Assembly: GCF_000471905.2 (NCBI RefSeq)
Contig: NW_006500351.1
Location: forward strand, 3,701,255 to 3,765,254
Direction: 5' to 3'
Origin: Amborella trichopoda
Taxonomy: Eukaryota > Streptophyta > Magnoliopsida > Amborellales > Amborellaceae
DNA length: 64,000 bases
The notes beneath the pieces are model-generated. The model was not told where the DNA came from. It saw only the letters and a list, made by a program, of their open reading frames with translations, and ran no database searches. Below, piece after piece: positions 21,800 to 34,400 of the stretch. Every line of letters begins with the position of its first letter. Within the stretch, counting starts at the first letter, position 1. The position numbers and the translations under genes are program-made.

Positions 21800-24170
21800 G
21801 TTTGGGGTAAGTTGTATCAGTCGACTAATAAATGGGGATATATGCATTTCACCCATGACCGCAAAATCTAATCATTGAATTAAGACCTATTTATAGCAGA
21901 TAATACAAAGAACCAAGATGGGAAAAATGACACAAAAAACCCAGTAATAAATATTCTTAGGTGTAAAAAACTAAAAACAAACAACAATCCACAAAACCAG
22001 TAAAATTATGAGGAATTTAAAATAAAACAAAGAAATTAAAGGAAAATCGACAACTCTATGGGGATTTAGGGATTTCACCCATGTCCCCAAAGTCTAGTCA
22101 CTGAGTTAAAACTAAAATATTGCCACATAATGTAAAGAACGAAGATGGATTAAAAGAAAGAAAACGTTTTTATAAAGCCGAAGCTCTAAACAATCAAATT
22201 AGAGCTCACCTCAAAAATTTCACTGGAAGAGGTTGTTTTGGTAACCAAATATCCTCAAATCCATCATCTCAACATCACTATGCATGGATATGAGAAAAAA
22301 TGGATTTTTAGATTTGGAAATAGTGTATCTTGTAATGCATCTTTGCACCATCAATTTTAAAGATTTTCAAGTTCTCATAAACCTACCAGATCTACACTAT
22401 TTTTTAAGCCTTAAATTTTATAATTAAAGATGAAAATATATTTTAAGGCTTTCACAAAGATTTTCAGTGTTGAAACCAAATTGTTTAGAGCCTCGGCTCT
22501 ATACAAACCGCACCCTCAAAAGAAAGCTTATAACACTTAGCCACAAATATTCTAGTCCCAAATGATGCAAGGAACCAACAAAAGTAAAATGGTAGAGTAA
22601 AAATCTCCACCATGAATGTTCTTTTTACTTAAAAATCTAAAACATAATGTCAACTAAAATATTAAAAAAAACTATTGATAATTTCATATCAAACAAAGAA
22701 AACTAGAACGAAAATTGATCAGTTAATGGGGATCAATGGCTTTCACCCTTGCCCCCAAAGTCTAGTCATTGAACTGAAACATAAGTTTCTTTTTTTTTTG
22801 TAATTCAAAGGGGATGACAAGCCCCTATCTTTTTTTTGAAATCGTTAGTGGATTTTAAATGTGTTAGGTGAGAATGGAAGCCTAGACTTAAGCTGAGGAA
22901 CTGAAACATAAGTGATGCTCGACAATGCACGTAACCATGAAAGATAAAAGGATGCACTAAAAACTAAGTAAAGAATTTGGCTTAAAAATAGAAAAGAATA
23001 TCAATAAAAAATTCGGAAGAAATTATGAATGATTTCAACTGAAACACAAAAGATCAACTGAAACACGAATTTCACCCTTGACCCCAAGGTTTTTAAATTA
23101 AATTGAGAAATAAGTAATGCCAACCAATACAAATAATAGGGTTTATTAAAACTAAACTATGGATATCCTTTAACTTTAAACAATAAAAAGAAAAAATAAC
23201 CCGTACTATAAGTAATGTATTGATAATTTCAAATCAAACAACAAAAACAGAAAGGAAAAACAGCTAACTAATTAAGGTTATACGGATGTCACCTTTGACC
23301 CCAAAGTATAGTTATTGAGTTAAGACATATCTATGTTGAACAATGCAAAGAACTAGGGTTAATAAAAGAAGACTTGAAATAGCTCAGTTACTAAATATCC
23401 TTTAGGATTATAAAAATAAAAGGGTATCAATTAGGCAAACAAAATTACGTATCATTTTAAAATCAAATAAAGAATAGAGGAAACCGAATCGACTAATAAA
23501 TGGGGATATACAGATTTCACCCCTGACCTCAAAATCTAGTCATTGATTTAAGACCTAGTAGTAGCAGATAATACAAAGAACCAAGACGGAAAACTGACAC
23601 ATAAGAGATCCAGTCATGAATATTCTTAGACTTAAAAAATTATAAAGAAAGAACAATTCATAAAATCAGTAAAATTGTTGGGAATTTAGAATGAAATAAA
23701 GAAGGTCTTAAAGAAAATTGACAATCTATGGGGATCCATCGATTTCACCCTTGTCGCCGCAGTCTGGTCATTGAGTTAAAAATAAACTATTGCCACATTA
23801 ATGCAAAAAACCAAGATGGATACACAGAAATCTTAAAACACTTGGCCACAAATATTCTAGTGTAAAAAATGCAATGAACTAAAACAAATAAATAGATACA
23901 TTAAAAATCTGGACTATGAATATATTTTTGGCTTAAAAAAAAAAACAAAAAATATCAACTGAAAGATTAATTCATATCAAACAAATAAAATCGATAGGAA
24001 AATTGACCAGTTATTGGGGGCCTATAGATTTCACCCCTGCCCCCAATATCTAGTCATTGAACTGAAACATAAGTTACGCTAGACAATACACGTAACCATG
24101 ACAAATAAAATGATGCACTAAAAAATAAGTAATGAATATCCTTAGGTTTAAAAATAAAAGAAGAATATCA
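21800..24170. repeat. Degenerate tandem array, about 225-bp unit, about 8 copies
   Basis: The phrase TTCACCC.TGNCC.CAAA.TCTAGTCATTGA recurs at about 21849, 22074, 22742, 23073, 23290, 23517, 23745 and 24030. Each is followed by TTAAGACCTA-like, AATACAAAGAACCAAGATGG, and AAATAAAG.A.A words. Spacing is 217-228 where uninterrupted; the large gap after the second copy is due to an inserted MITE. No coding frame survives. Confidence 0.8.
22167..22516. mobile_element. MITE copy M1, inserted in the 225-bp array
   Basis: Left arm AGCTCTAAACAATCAAATTA and right arm with TTTAGAGCCTCGGCTCTATA form the TIRs of a family also present at 40388, 44097, 53400 and 54027. The core includes AAATAGTGTA and AGATTTTCAAGTT words. 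It is in the opposite orientation to M2 and M5. Confidence 0.75.
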
Positions 24171-24282
24171 TATAAGGCTTCATCTATAGTCCATGATATT
24201 TGACTGTAAACTACTTATTGGTCTATGATGCATGACCCTAAAATGCCTATTAATAGGTCCATGGTATATGACCTAAAACATT

Positions 24283-24915
24283 ACCATACAGTCTTTTTTG
24301 TATGACTATAAACTGCAGTACCCCTTGGACTCTTATGACCCTAAACACTAGCTACCCGTATTATTTTTATAAGAGTATGGAAGGCTTTTATATACAGTCT
24401 TTCATGTATGACTATAAAGTACCATACCCTTTGGAGTCTTATGACTCTAAGCACTAGCAACCCATACATTTTTTATAAGAGTATGGAAGGCTTTTATATA
24501 CAGTCTTTCTTGTACAACTATAAACTACAATACCCCTTGGAGTCTTATGACTCTAAGCACTGGCTACCTGTACTCTTTTATAAGAGTATGGAAGGGCTTT
24601 ATATCCAGTTTTTCCTATACGACTGTAAACTATTGTACTCCTTGGAGTCTTATGACTCTAAACACTGGCTACCCATCCTCTTTTTATAAGAGTATGCAAG
24701 GCTTTTATATACAATCTTTTCTATGCGACTATAAACTATAGTACCCCTTGGAATCTTATGACTCTAAACGCTGGCTATCAGTACTCTTTTGGAATATGGA
24801 AGGCTTTTATATATAGTCTTTCCTGTACGACTATAAACTGCAATGCCCCTTAAGGTCTTATGACTCTAAGCATTGGCTACCCATATTCTTTTATAAGGAT
24901 ATGGAAGGCTTCAAC
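24283..24915. repeat. 106-bp tandem array, about 6 copies
   Basis: GAGTATGGAAGG begins units at 24373, 24479, 24584, 24690, about 24790 and 24897. Each carries ACGACTATAAACTA, CCCCTTGGAGTCTTATGAC and CACTGGCTACC. Weaker copies start near 24190. Frames across it repeat and are not genes. Confidence 0.85.
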
Positions 24916-25200
24916 ATAAATCCCCCATTCCTGTCAAAATGTTGTTCGTTTTCTTATAGTGATATTGCGAAAATACCTTTGAGATTTCAATGCACAGTTG
25001 AAGATTACCAAACCAAATACAAAATGTGCAATGGAAGAAAGGATTCATTATAAAGGTGCTTGCTTTATACATGATTTCAAAAAGAGAAAAACATCAAAAA
25101 GAAGAAGAAGAAGGATTCAATATAAAGGAGCTTGTCTTTGTACATGAGTTCAAACGAGAAAAACATCCAGAAAAAATCAACATATCAAAGGGTCCTAAAA
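24916..25200. other. No gene seen
   Basis: Spacer between the 106-bp array and the PMD remnant. Confidence 0.35.
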
Positions 25201-25204
25201 CGAC

Positions 25205-28200
25205 ATTATCATTCCCTCGCTTCAAGTGCTTTCTCCTTCATCTGCTTCTTGGTGATCTCCATGCTTTCTCTTGTTTTGAGTAGATCATTATGTGCTCTTA
25301 TCATATAATCAGTAATGGTGATCACACGTTGAAGGGCAATATAAAGCTCACGAGAGTCATGACCAATTATCTCGCTATGGCTGAAATAGAGAGCTATCAG
25401 CTTATGGAGTTCCCTTTTTTCTGACTCAATATAGGCCTTTGCCTTTCCTATATTCTCCAGCGCAATTCCATAACGTGTGTACACTTGGAAAGATTGTATC
25501 CTGAGATCTCTACCTCTGGCCCCGGTTGCTTAGTCATATTCTTTGGCCTTCTCAGATGCATCTTTGTAGTCGACCACAGTTTGCTCCCTTTCGTCGATCA
25601 CACCTAGGAACACATGGACTAAAGCCTCATGGTCCTAGGCTATATCCTGTGCAACTTGAAAAATCTCTTTCACCACCCTACAGAGCTTTCCTTCATCGAC
25701 TCCCATGGTGCTGGAAAATGATATCTTCGGGGATACTTGAGGGAGGATGGTCCTCAGGTTCATCATGGAGCTATTCTTTGAGACCCTGAAAATAGCCTTC
25801 ACCATGTCTCTGCCCATCTGCCTCTGAATTTCGTTCACCACTGGAGGATCTTGCATCATGGACTTTATCAAGTCTTCCAGAATACTGGGAATGATGACTA
25901 AAGCCCTCTCTGGTTAGCCACCTGTGCCCCATGAACTTCAGCCTCGGCCGTATCGAGAAGTGAATTTTCTATCAAAAGAGCAGGACGAACCGGCTTCATT
26001 CATGGCCTGTGCCTCTAGAACCTCCGCTCCATTCATACCCCATTCCTCTGTGATATCAGCTTCACCACATTTAATGGCAACATTTTCAATTATCGGTAGA
26101 GATGAGAGAACAGCTCCACCTGGAGAATCCTAAATGGTGAGTGTATGCTGAGGAACCTCATTTGAGGTTTGGGCAGAATGAGTTCCTGTAGAAATATAAG
26201 GGTTAGCATATAAACACGGATGGTTAGAAAGCCTTACAAAAGAATTGTTGGAATGAGTACCTAAAAGGTTGGCACCGTCTGTCTTTCCATTTCAAATTGC
26301 ATAAGGCATGGCTAAGAGGAGGATCCCTCTTCAGGGATAGCTACTACAGATGATGAATCATCGTCAACCATTGGGGCTTTTCCCTTAGCCCCTCGTAGTT
26401 AATCTCTCTTAGCGGGCTTATACCTCAAAGTCCTTATGGAATGTTCCGTTGCAGAATTCCCTAAAGAAGAACTCTCATTTCTTCTTGGAGAGGCAAGAAT
26501 GCCCCTCAAAGAATCAATTATGCCTTCCTCATGATCAGAGGAAGATATCAGCTCTATAGGATCATCAAAGATAGGTTTTGTCAAATATTAATGACTCTTT
26601 CACATGCGAGGCGAAGAAGAACGAGAAGGAGTGTCCAATTAAATCATTTAAATATCCCTAATCTTCTTCATCTTCTTTGCCTTGGATTCGCATCAAAAGC
26701 CAGACAAAGGGGTCTTGTTTCCCTTGTTGAAGGAATGGGCAATGCACTTGGAACCTACACTTTCGGCGTAGGAACCTTGTCCAAAGGCTGTGAACCCTTT
26801 GGTTTCTTAGGTAATCTCTTGACGAACGATGCCGAAGGTGCAGGACTACTTGTGCTCCTTTTATTCGTATCCTTTGAGCTTGCAATAGAATGCTTGGATT
26901 TTGAGGTGGGAGCATCAAATTCCTTCAAAGGATCCTTGGTAGTTAAAAGGATCTGGGTCTTCTTGTTGCCATTGACCAATGGTTCACCCTCAGATTTATA
27001 CCTTCAGGGAGATGGGCTCTTAGCCTTTCTCTTGCTTTTGGATTTTCCTATGGGAACAAGATTTGAAGGACGTTTAGTGAAATTTGAAGTTGTGGCGTTC
27101 ACTATCTGGACAAGGTATCGAATAAAAGGAATTTGAAACCTTTCTTGAGTTCCTAGCTTATTGTTTAGTAACACAATCAAATGATGATAGAAGGATTCTC
27201 GGGTTTCCTTTATCTTCCCTTCCAGAACCACGGCATCCAGTAGGCATTCAACACTGGCGATATTCCAATCATCTGGAAAATGCATTCATGTGGCCCAGTT
27301 ACAAAAAACGGCTCTAATCTTGTTTTTGTAGTGTGACCAATTTCTTTTCTTGCCGGATCCTGGGCGTATTTTCCACTAGTTTCAAGAAATGTCCCTCTGA
27401 AATGCATTATCCCTGTGGTAGTAATTGTGGGTCAAGTATACATCTTCGCTATAATGAAGAACAACGAACTTGCTTGACTGGCCAAATAACTTGCAAGAGT
27501 CCCATGCCACTTTGATGTCACGACAAGGTCAATTGGCTAGTCTGTTAAAGGTATAATGCACAGGGCATCCTTGATCCATCCTATGTTGCCTTGTGAAGAG
27601 ATGTGGGTTGTATAGCTCAATGTACTTTCTTCTACAGATCCTCAGAGGGAGTAGAGCTCCTCAGATGTTCAAGAAATACATGATCTTCTGTTCGATAATC
27701 GGATACCCATCAATTTGAAAATAATATTCATCCACAAAGAGACGATCTTTGGGACCCCCAGATGGAAAGGGCTTGACCTGGAAGAAATCCCCACCCCAAA
27801 AGAATTTCCTTGCTCTAACTGTCGGAGTGAAAGATTGCCCTGTGACCCAGTAGGTGTAGCAAGGATGGAAAGATGTTAGCGTTTGTCTTGGGGGTATATT
27901 CATAGGTGTTAGGGTGTCAACACCTAACCACCCATTGATGTAATGAATGGGGAAGGGTGTTCGAACATTCCTTAGGGTCCTGCTAGCATCTATTGTCGCA
28001 TTCAACCCGTTGTAGATGTTGCATAAGACTGGCAAAGCTAATAAACACCTATAGCTCTATTCCATATTGCATGCTGCATAAAGGCACTCTGAGAGAAGGA
28101 GGTTTCTTGCTTGCATTGTAGATGGGATTATTTGGCTTCCCTCGGCTTTCTTTAAATCAAAGAAGTGGGAGATCCACATTTGAAAGGTGACATCCTTTGT

Positions 28201-28720
28201 CAAAGTAGTCAATTTAAAACATTATTTGAATAATCTCTTTAAGCACTTTGGCCTTCGAAGGCCTTCATAAAATTCAGCCCCAAAGATGATATTGTTCTCC
28301 GGGGTGAACTCGTCATTGCGTTCTTCAAGAAGACATAGACCCTCAATAAAATATAAATCTAGGAGAGAATTTCATCCTCTCCATGATCAAAGAAATTGGT
28401 GTTTGTCTCAAAACACCATGTCTCCAAATATGCCCTCACGATTTTTGCAAAACGGTCATAAGGGAACACTAAGCATTCGTAGACACGTAGAAGTCTTGCA
28501 GCTTGGAGCCTCTCTCTAAAATGGGCACATATTTCCCGGGTCCAAGTGCAGTACCCATGAATGAACCCACATTCTCCTTCACATCTGAACCCTGAGGAGA
28601 CCCACGAGGATTTCTATGCAACGATTTGAGGACCCAAGATTGGGAAAAGATGGGTGTCAGTTGCATTCTTGTGAGCAAAGTGAAGTAGAAGAATGCGTTG
28701 GGGCAGACCATTCAAGGAAT
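25205..28720 (-). pseudogene. Plant mobile domain (aminotransferase-like) protein remnant
   Basis: Minus strand, N to C from about 28711. The N-terminal part reads GKYVPILERGSKLQDFYVST and, in other frames, TWCFETNTNFFDHGED, then EFTPENNIIFGAEFYEGLRR and MWISHFFDLKKAEGSQ. The frame 28035-27661 holds VLCNIYNGLN and FPIHYINGWLG, the core of the plant mobile domain (PMD, PF10536 type) found in host MAIL/MAIN proteins and captured by several plant transposons. A Lys/Ser-rich linker (27285-26399) and a helical, coiled-coil-like C-terminus (25484-25209, Glu/Lys/Leu rich) follow. There are at least five frame changes and several stops, so it is inactive. Tandem arrays on both sides suggest it is the body of a repetitive element rather than a lone gene. 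Confidence 0.65.
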
Positions 28721-28970
28721 GATGATTAAACTCCTTGCATTCAACAGGCTCCACTAGGAAGTTAATAAGATTAGTGGCATTTCAGGTCCTCGTGATATTT
28801 ACTCTCATCTTGACATACGAGTTGATGCTGAGCCAAATCGACACCCGTGCACTATCATTCCCAATCTTCCCCTTCTTTTAGGAATTCTTTGGGATGCATA
28901 ATGCTTGAAAAGAGGCAAAAGGGACCCCATATCAGTCATAGCCTGAGTAAACTCATATTTTTTCATTTAT

Positions 28971-29735
28971 TCCTAAGGTTCATAACCTATGAACGATGCC
29001 TTTGCGGCACAGGTCCAGGTTCAATCCTTAGACTAATATATCTTTATATAGCTTGAGGCTCCTAACTTACGACTGATGCCTTTGCGACTCAAGTCGAGGT
29101 TCGAGCCTTAGACTAATATCTCTGCATATGGCCTCAGGCTCCTAATATATAACCGATCCTTTTGCGGCTTAGGTCGGGGTTCCTTAAGGCTCCTAACCTA
29201 CAACTGATGCTTTGTAGCTCAAGTCGAGGTTCGACCCTTGGATTAATATCCCTTCATGTAGCCTAAGGCTCCTAACATATGACCGATGCCTTTGCGACTC
29301 AATTCGAGGTTCCTTAAACTAATATCTCTACATATGGTCTAAGGCTCCTAACCTGCGACCAATGCCTTTGTGGCTCAGGTCGGGGAACCTTAGATTAATA
29401 TCTCTTCATGTAGCCGAAGGCTCCTAACTATGACCGATACCTTTGCTGTTCAAGTTGAGGTTCGACCCTTGGACGAATATCTCTACATATGGCCTAAGGC
29501 TCCTAACATATGAATGATGTATTTGCGGCTCAGGTCGAGGTTCGACCCTTAGATTAATATCTCTTCATATAGTCTAAGGCTCCGAACCTACGACCAATTC
29601 CTTTGTGGCTCAGGTCAAGGTTTGACCTTTAGACTAATATCCCTTCATATGGTCTAAGGCTCTTAACCTATGACCAATTCCTTCGTGGCTCAAGTCAAGG
29701 TACGACCCTTAGATTCATATATATCATAAGCAATC
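28971..29735. repeat. 80-bp tandem array, about 10 copies
   Basis: AAGGCTCCTAAC starts units at about 29055, 29135, 29187, 29265, 29341, 29417, 29496, 29576 and 29657, with a first diverged unit at about 28971. Each contains GACCGATGCCTTTGCGGCTCAG, GTCGAGGTTCGACCCTTA and ACTAATATCTCTTCATATGG-like words. One unit (29135-29187) is shortened. Confidence 0.9.
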
Positions 29736-30705
29736 CGAGTTGGAGTTTTGATTCATGGACTCATATCAGACGCATATATGACTTGGTGACCATTAAACCG
29801 ACACTTGATGACTTGAGGTAGAGGATTAGAAGCCCCAAATTCATTTCGGGTGCCATGATCTCAAGCCGAGGGGTTTAAATGTATGGGCGATAGACATTAA
29901 CTAAGCCTTACTGACGAAGGATAAAATTCAGTTTCAATAAAAGGATTCAAAGCTGGGCGATTGAACTCAAGGGGCATACAACCCCTGGCTAACACAGGTT
30001 AAGAATACTCAAGTAGACTCATTATTGAACTCTTGATTCCTATCCGGCATTCCATGGAAAACTCAATGAAATTTCTGAAGAAATCTCAAGGGATTTTTAC
30101 AAACTTTTGGTAGCGCTTTCACATGGGGCATTAAATCCAAAAAATCCCAGATGCTCGATTGATCGAAAGCCAAAGTTGGGGCATAGCCCAAGAGCATTGA
30201 CTCAGTTCAAAGAACGGGACTGGCAAACAAAATCATTGAACCTTCCATCAAGAGCATATGCTCAGAAATTGGGTTACGGCCATGACGACTGCAGAGAATG
30301 GAGATACAAAGAAAAGATGATAAAATGAAAATAAAGGAAATAAATTTTTGAAAAGGGGACTTACTATATATGTTAGGCTTCTACTGATAACTTGAAGTGG
30401 AAGACCGATAGCACCAAATCTGCAAGCTCTGATTGCGAAAAATTAAAAAAATCGATGTTCTTCAAACTCCGGAGGTGCTAGATATCGATATGAGGGTCGG
30501 AAAGATTGTCCGGAATCCTTTGGGGATACAGAGACAATAACTGTGAAGAATTTTTTTCGGAGAAGAGAAGGTCAGATGGGGTTGAGAGAAGATCTCTTTG
30601 AAGATTCACAAACACTTCAAAAGCAAGAGCTTGCATGATAATGGCGGAGAATGACCGAAAATGCGGAAAGTCGCTTAAGAATGTAGAAAGCTGGAAGGTG
30701 TTTCT
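29736..30705. other. Unassigned flank of the PMD element
   Basis: A plus frame at 30107-30328 has no recognised motif. This may be the 5' region of the PMD-containing element. Confidence 0.3.
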
Positions 30706-30719
30706 TTGATAAGGAAGAA

Positions 30720-31091
30720 TGACAAGGTTGAAAGTGATTCGTCCCTACTTGTAAATGTTATTCGGGATTGTTGTCATCCCTCATGGAGGTTACATATGAT
30801 TGTAGTTAATTGTCAGAGTAGGTTATCCACTCGTACATGGTCAATATTCCATATTTTTTGTGAGGCCAACATGGTAGTCGATGCCCTTGCTAAGAAAGTT
30901 GCATTTAGTTATGAACAGACTATTTGGTGCTTTCAACCACTTGACTTTATTTCCTTGTTTTTACTTCATGATTTTGTGCAGTTGTCCTATTATAGGGTTG
31001 TAAAATAATGAGTCATTACTTCCTTATTTTTCTATTAATGACAAATGAGTAGGGGCCTTCTCCTCCATTGACTTACCCAAAAAAAAAAAAA
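30720..31091 (+). mobile_element. 5'-truncated LINE insertion with poly(A) and target duplication
   Basis: The plus frame 30706-31008 encodes the C-terminal half of a LINE RNase H: WSIFHIFCEANMVVDALAKK is the conserved (H)xxREaNxvADaLAK motif. It ends in a stop followed by a 3' tail and 13 A at 31079-31091. The insertion is bracketed by GATAAGGAAGAA (30708-30719) and GATAAAGAAGAA (31093-31104), a 12-bp target duplication with one difference. The REaN Arg is replaced here. This is a textbook dead-on-arrival LINE copy. Confidence 0.85.
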
Positions 31092-31104
31092 CGATAAAGA
31101 AGAA

Positions 31105-32555
31105 ATTGGATTTGAGGAGCCAACACGTGGGTGTCCTTGCCTTAGAATCCGCAGAGTTATGTGGCAGGATAATGATGCCATTCGTGCATTTTACCGAAAT
31201 TCCCTCACTTGAGAAGGAAAAGACTCTTAATTCTAATGCTTTTACCATATTGGCCTTGGCATACTTGAAAGATTGGGGTGAAAGTTACGATTTTGAACTA
31301 AGGTCTATCTTGTGCCTAATGAATGGGCCTTGGATAACTGTAATGGATGGTGCATAGGGCATGAAATGTATACATAGAGACGTGGCAATAACGAGAATGC
31401 AAACTGAATGAAATAAAAAAAATGTAATAATGCCCAATATTGAGCAAAATAGGTAGCTTTATTTATGATGTGGGATGAAGCCCTTACAATATTGTTGATA
31501 TAAAAAAAAAACAAAAGAGAGATAAAGAAGACAATAGCTCTAGTAGGGTCGTTTCTCAGGCCGTTATTCCATAAAACGGACCAGCTTGGTGATCCTGGCC
31601 AACTTCCTCTTGATAGAGATGAGTGTCTCCCTGGCATGCTTGACATATCCTCGATAGAAGGTGGAATATTCTGATGATGCTTCATCTCACGACAAATCCT
31701 TGTCAACAATTCCCAAAGGTAGGCAATCTCCCTAGACTTGGGTTTATAGACTCACATATGGAAGCCGAAGGGTTTATCTCTTAGGAATAAGGAGATAATG
31801 ATGATGAAGTATTGAGAAGTGGCGACTTGATGGTTATCCGTCCCACTATTAAGTACGAGGTTCTTAGAATAAAGTGAATGTTTAAATGGAATTAATGCAT
31901 GCATGTGTCGACTCAATGAAGAAAAGAATACGATGTCAGTAAACCCATCCAAAGCACCGAACGTCACACGCCTTTTAGGATTCTCCCATGCACGTAACGC
32001 CTGGTGTGGTTTTGTTGGGTGTATTTTAATGCCATACATGATTAGATACATTCTGACAAACGCTCGACAAGATTGAAGGGATTGTAAGACAAGGGTTCTG
32101 ATGAACGCCAGATGAATGTTCCAATGATGGATGAGATATGTAAGATGGATAAGCTTAAAAAGACCTCAGATATACTCATTAGTCATCATATGAGACTAAA
32201 TTCATTCTAACAGACACCCGATAAGCTGAAGATGCAATGGTGTTTTGATGAACGCTCGATAAATTGAAATGTTGATGTAAGGCAGAAGTCTTTTGACGAA
32301 TGTTGGATGTTGTCTTAAAAAACAGTAGATAAGATGTGAGCATAGTCTCTTTTATATCTGCTAAGTTATGAGACGATATGATATGCTCAGGATTCATGAG
32401 ATGATGACCCCTATATGCCTTCGAGTCTTGACTTGTTAGGCAACACTTATATGTTATGACTTATGACAGATAATGATATGATGTCAATGACTCGTTAGTC
32501 AAGCATGTTCATTTTTTTCGACTTTCGATTGATGATAAAGGATATTAAGACCATC
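31105..32555. other. Unassigned repetitive sequence
   Basis: On minus, 31709-31510 reads RICREMKHHQNIPPSI and, in another frame, ETLISIKRKLARITKLVRF. These are charged helical segments like the C-terminus of the PMD protein, but the link is weak. 32090-32340 contains loose repeats of TGATGAACGC.CGAT.A. No gene is called. Confidence 0.3.
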
Positions 32556-32559
32556 TCAT

Positions 32560-32860
32560 TCTGAGACAGGTTCTAGGAAACACATACTCCTAAGGGCACC
32601 ATATGCCTCTCCATGTGATATGGGGAGGAACTTGATGCAGTTTGACATATATTTTCCTGATTCATCGTCAGTTACATATGTGCACTAATGGTTGATGAGA
32701 AGAGACCATGAAGATTTTTTAATTTGAGACAAAACTTTGAGAGATATATACTCCTAAGGTCCCTATATGCCTCTCCACTGGATATTGGAGGAGTTTTGAT
32801 AAGATGTGATATGTCTCTTTTAATTAGTCGTTGGTTAAGGATATGAGGACTCACAGATGA
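32560..32860. repeat. Tandem duplication, about 168-bp unit
   Basis: CATACTCCTAAGGGCACCATATGCCTCTCC (32582 region) recurs as ATACTCCTAAGGTCCCTATATGCCTCTCC (32750 region), with GAGACA before and GATATGG.GGAGG.A.TTGAT after in both. A related unit (GGCTTAACCCCAGCGTTCAT) lies at 32940-33010, and again beyond family F copy 3 at 36255-36320. Confidence 0.7.
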
Positions 32861-33009
32861 ACTATAAGGAAACCTAGCCATATGATGTTATAATGGGGTA
32901 AATCCTTTAAAAGATATAGGCTCTAAGTCAATATTAGGAGTTGGCTTAACCCCAGCGTTCATATCCACCGTCGGTCAAGAAATGCCTTGACTGAAGCCTT
33001 AAAGCTTCA

Positions 33010-33336
33010 TGTTTTGAGATTATGCTGAGACTCTCTGGTTAGGTGTCTCGATCTTGCCCTCCTGATCCTGGATGATCGTGCGGCACGTGTCTTGGGTTTC
33101 AAGGGAAGACCAGAGATGTTTTTGAGATCGCTCTTAAGGAACCTTGTTCGAGAACGGAGGTAGGTGTTACCAACTAGTGAGAGAGGAATTTTAAGGTGGG
33201 TTCGAGACTTACTCGGGTTGGCTAGCGTGGGTGCCCTCTTAGATAACGAAGAAAGCCTAGTAATAAAACTGGTTCGGAATCGCCTCCCTTGGCTTGTATT
33301 CTTCTTGTTTTCTGCAATCACACACACATATGGCAA
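33010..33336 (-). other. Conserved block of family F copy 3, with an open frame of 109 codons
   Basis: Same block as 9550-9870 and 47700-47970. Here the minus strand is open for 109 codons (Arg/Ser/Lys-rich, starting MPYVCVIAENKK), but the matching frame in copy 5 has stops, so the frame may be chance. An acceptor-like ATTGCAG precedes the conserved GGGAGGCGATTCCGAACCAG on this strand. Confidence 0.4.
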
Positions 33337-33797
33337 ATATTATAAGACAGGTGGCACCTTTTTCTTCTTTGATGAACGTAAACAAGCATGCGCATCCAAA
33401 AAGAAGAAGACAAGAAAGATGGGGGAGAGAAGAGTTGAACTGAGCGAGAGCATTAAGCTGGCGAGTAATTGGCCTGACGTGGTAGCAAAATAGGTTCTGC
33501 AACTAAGACTGACTCACATGATCACTACTAGATGTCATTACCAATACTGACTAGCTAGGCACGATGGTCACTCTGTCGTGGCAATAAAGCGAGCCAAGTA
33601 AAGTGAGCCAAGTAATCCTGACACAACAACATTACGGCTAGACGACATGACTACCATGAAAGGCTAACCTCAATCCCTCTTTGTCGAAAGACAAAGTAGT
33701 AGAGTGATGGTTATGAGGAAAGAGAAGAGGAGAACAGACAGAAGGAGGGAGAATAAAAGAAGAGGAGACGAGATGATGAGAGAGAGAGAGAAAAGGG

Positions 33798-34100
33798 AGT
33801 GCAGTCAGCGCTAGGTATTGCCGACTGTGTTAGAAGAAGAGGGAGAAAAAGCAGTCGGTGTTAGGCTTCACCGACTTTATCAGAAGAGAAGCAAGGAAGA
33901 GAATCAACTGGCACTAGGCTTGTGCCGGTTGTGATGGGAGAGAAGCAAGGGAGAGAGATCGAGCCGGCGTTATGCTTTGCCAACCATGACAGAGGAGCGA
34001 GAAAAATCCAACCGACGCTAGGCTTCGCTGATTATGACAGAAGAGAGGAGAGGGAAATCTAACTGGCACTAAGCTTTGTCGATTGCATTAAAAGAGAGGA
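33798..34100. repeat. Hairpin array with constant TAGGCTT loop
   Basis: Six units of 55-70 bases each contain a small stem-loop: 33802-33827, 33853-33876, 33905-33931, 33963-33983, 34010-34033 and 34061-34084. A seventh is at 34401-34427. The loop is TAGGCTT or a close variant. The arms differ between units (AGTCGGTG/CACCGACT, CAACTGGCAC/GTGCCGGTTG, and so on) but stay largely complementary. Confidence 0.7.
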
Positions 34101-34400
34101 GAGAAAAAATCCCCCCTGGCGTTGGGAATGAAAGAAGTAGAGAGAGAAATCCCACTCGACATTGAGAATGAAAGAGAGGAGAGAGAAAACCTCATTCGAT
34201 GCTGAAAATGAAAGAGAGGAGAGAGAAAATTCCACCCGACGCTGGGAATGAAAGAAAAAGAGAGAGAGGAGAACCAATCGACGTTGAGAATGAAAGAAGA
34301 AGAGAGAGAAAGAAGAACCAATAGGTGCTAGGAATGAAAGAAGAAGAGAGAGAAATCCCACCCGATGCTGGAAATGAAAGAAGAAGAGAGAGAGGAGAAG
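34100..34400. repeat. 45-bp minisatellite
   Basis: About seven units of CCCACCCGATGCTGGGAATG and AAAGAAGAAGAGAGAGAAAT in tandem. The minus-strand frames 34403-34059 and 34321-34088 are artefacts of this array. Confidence 0.85.

Noticed and set aside
24408..24741. Repeated Tyr/Phe-rich peptides
   Set aside because: Translations of the 106-bp tandem array.
28971..29735. Regular direct repeats resembling a CRISPR array
   Set aside because: Repeats of about 80 bp are contiguous and degenerate with no unique spacers, in a plant nuclear context.
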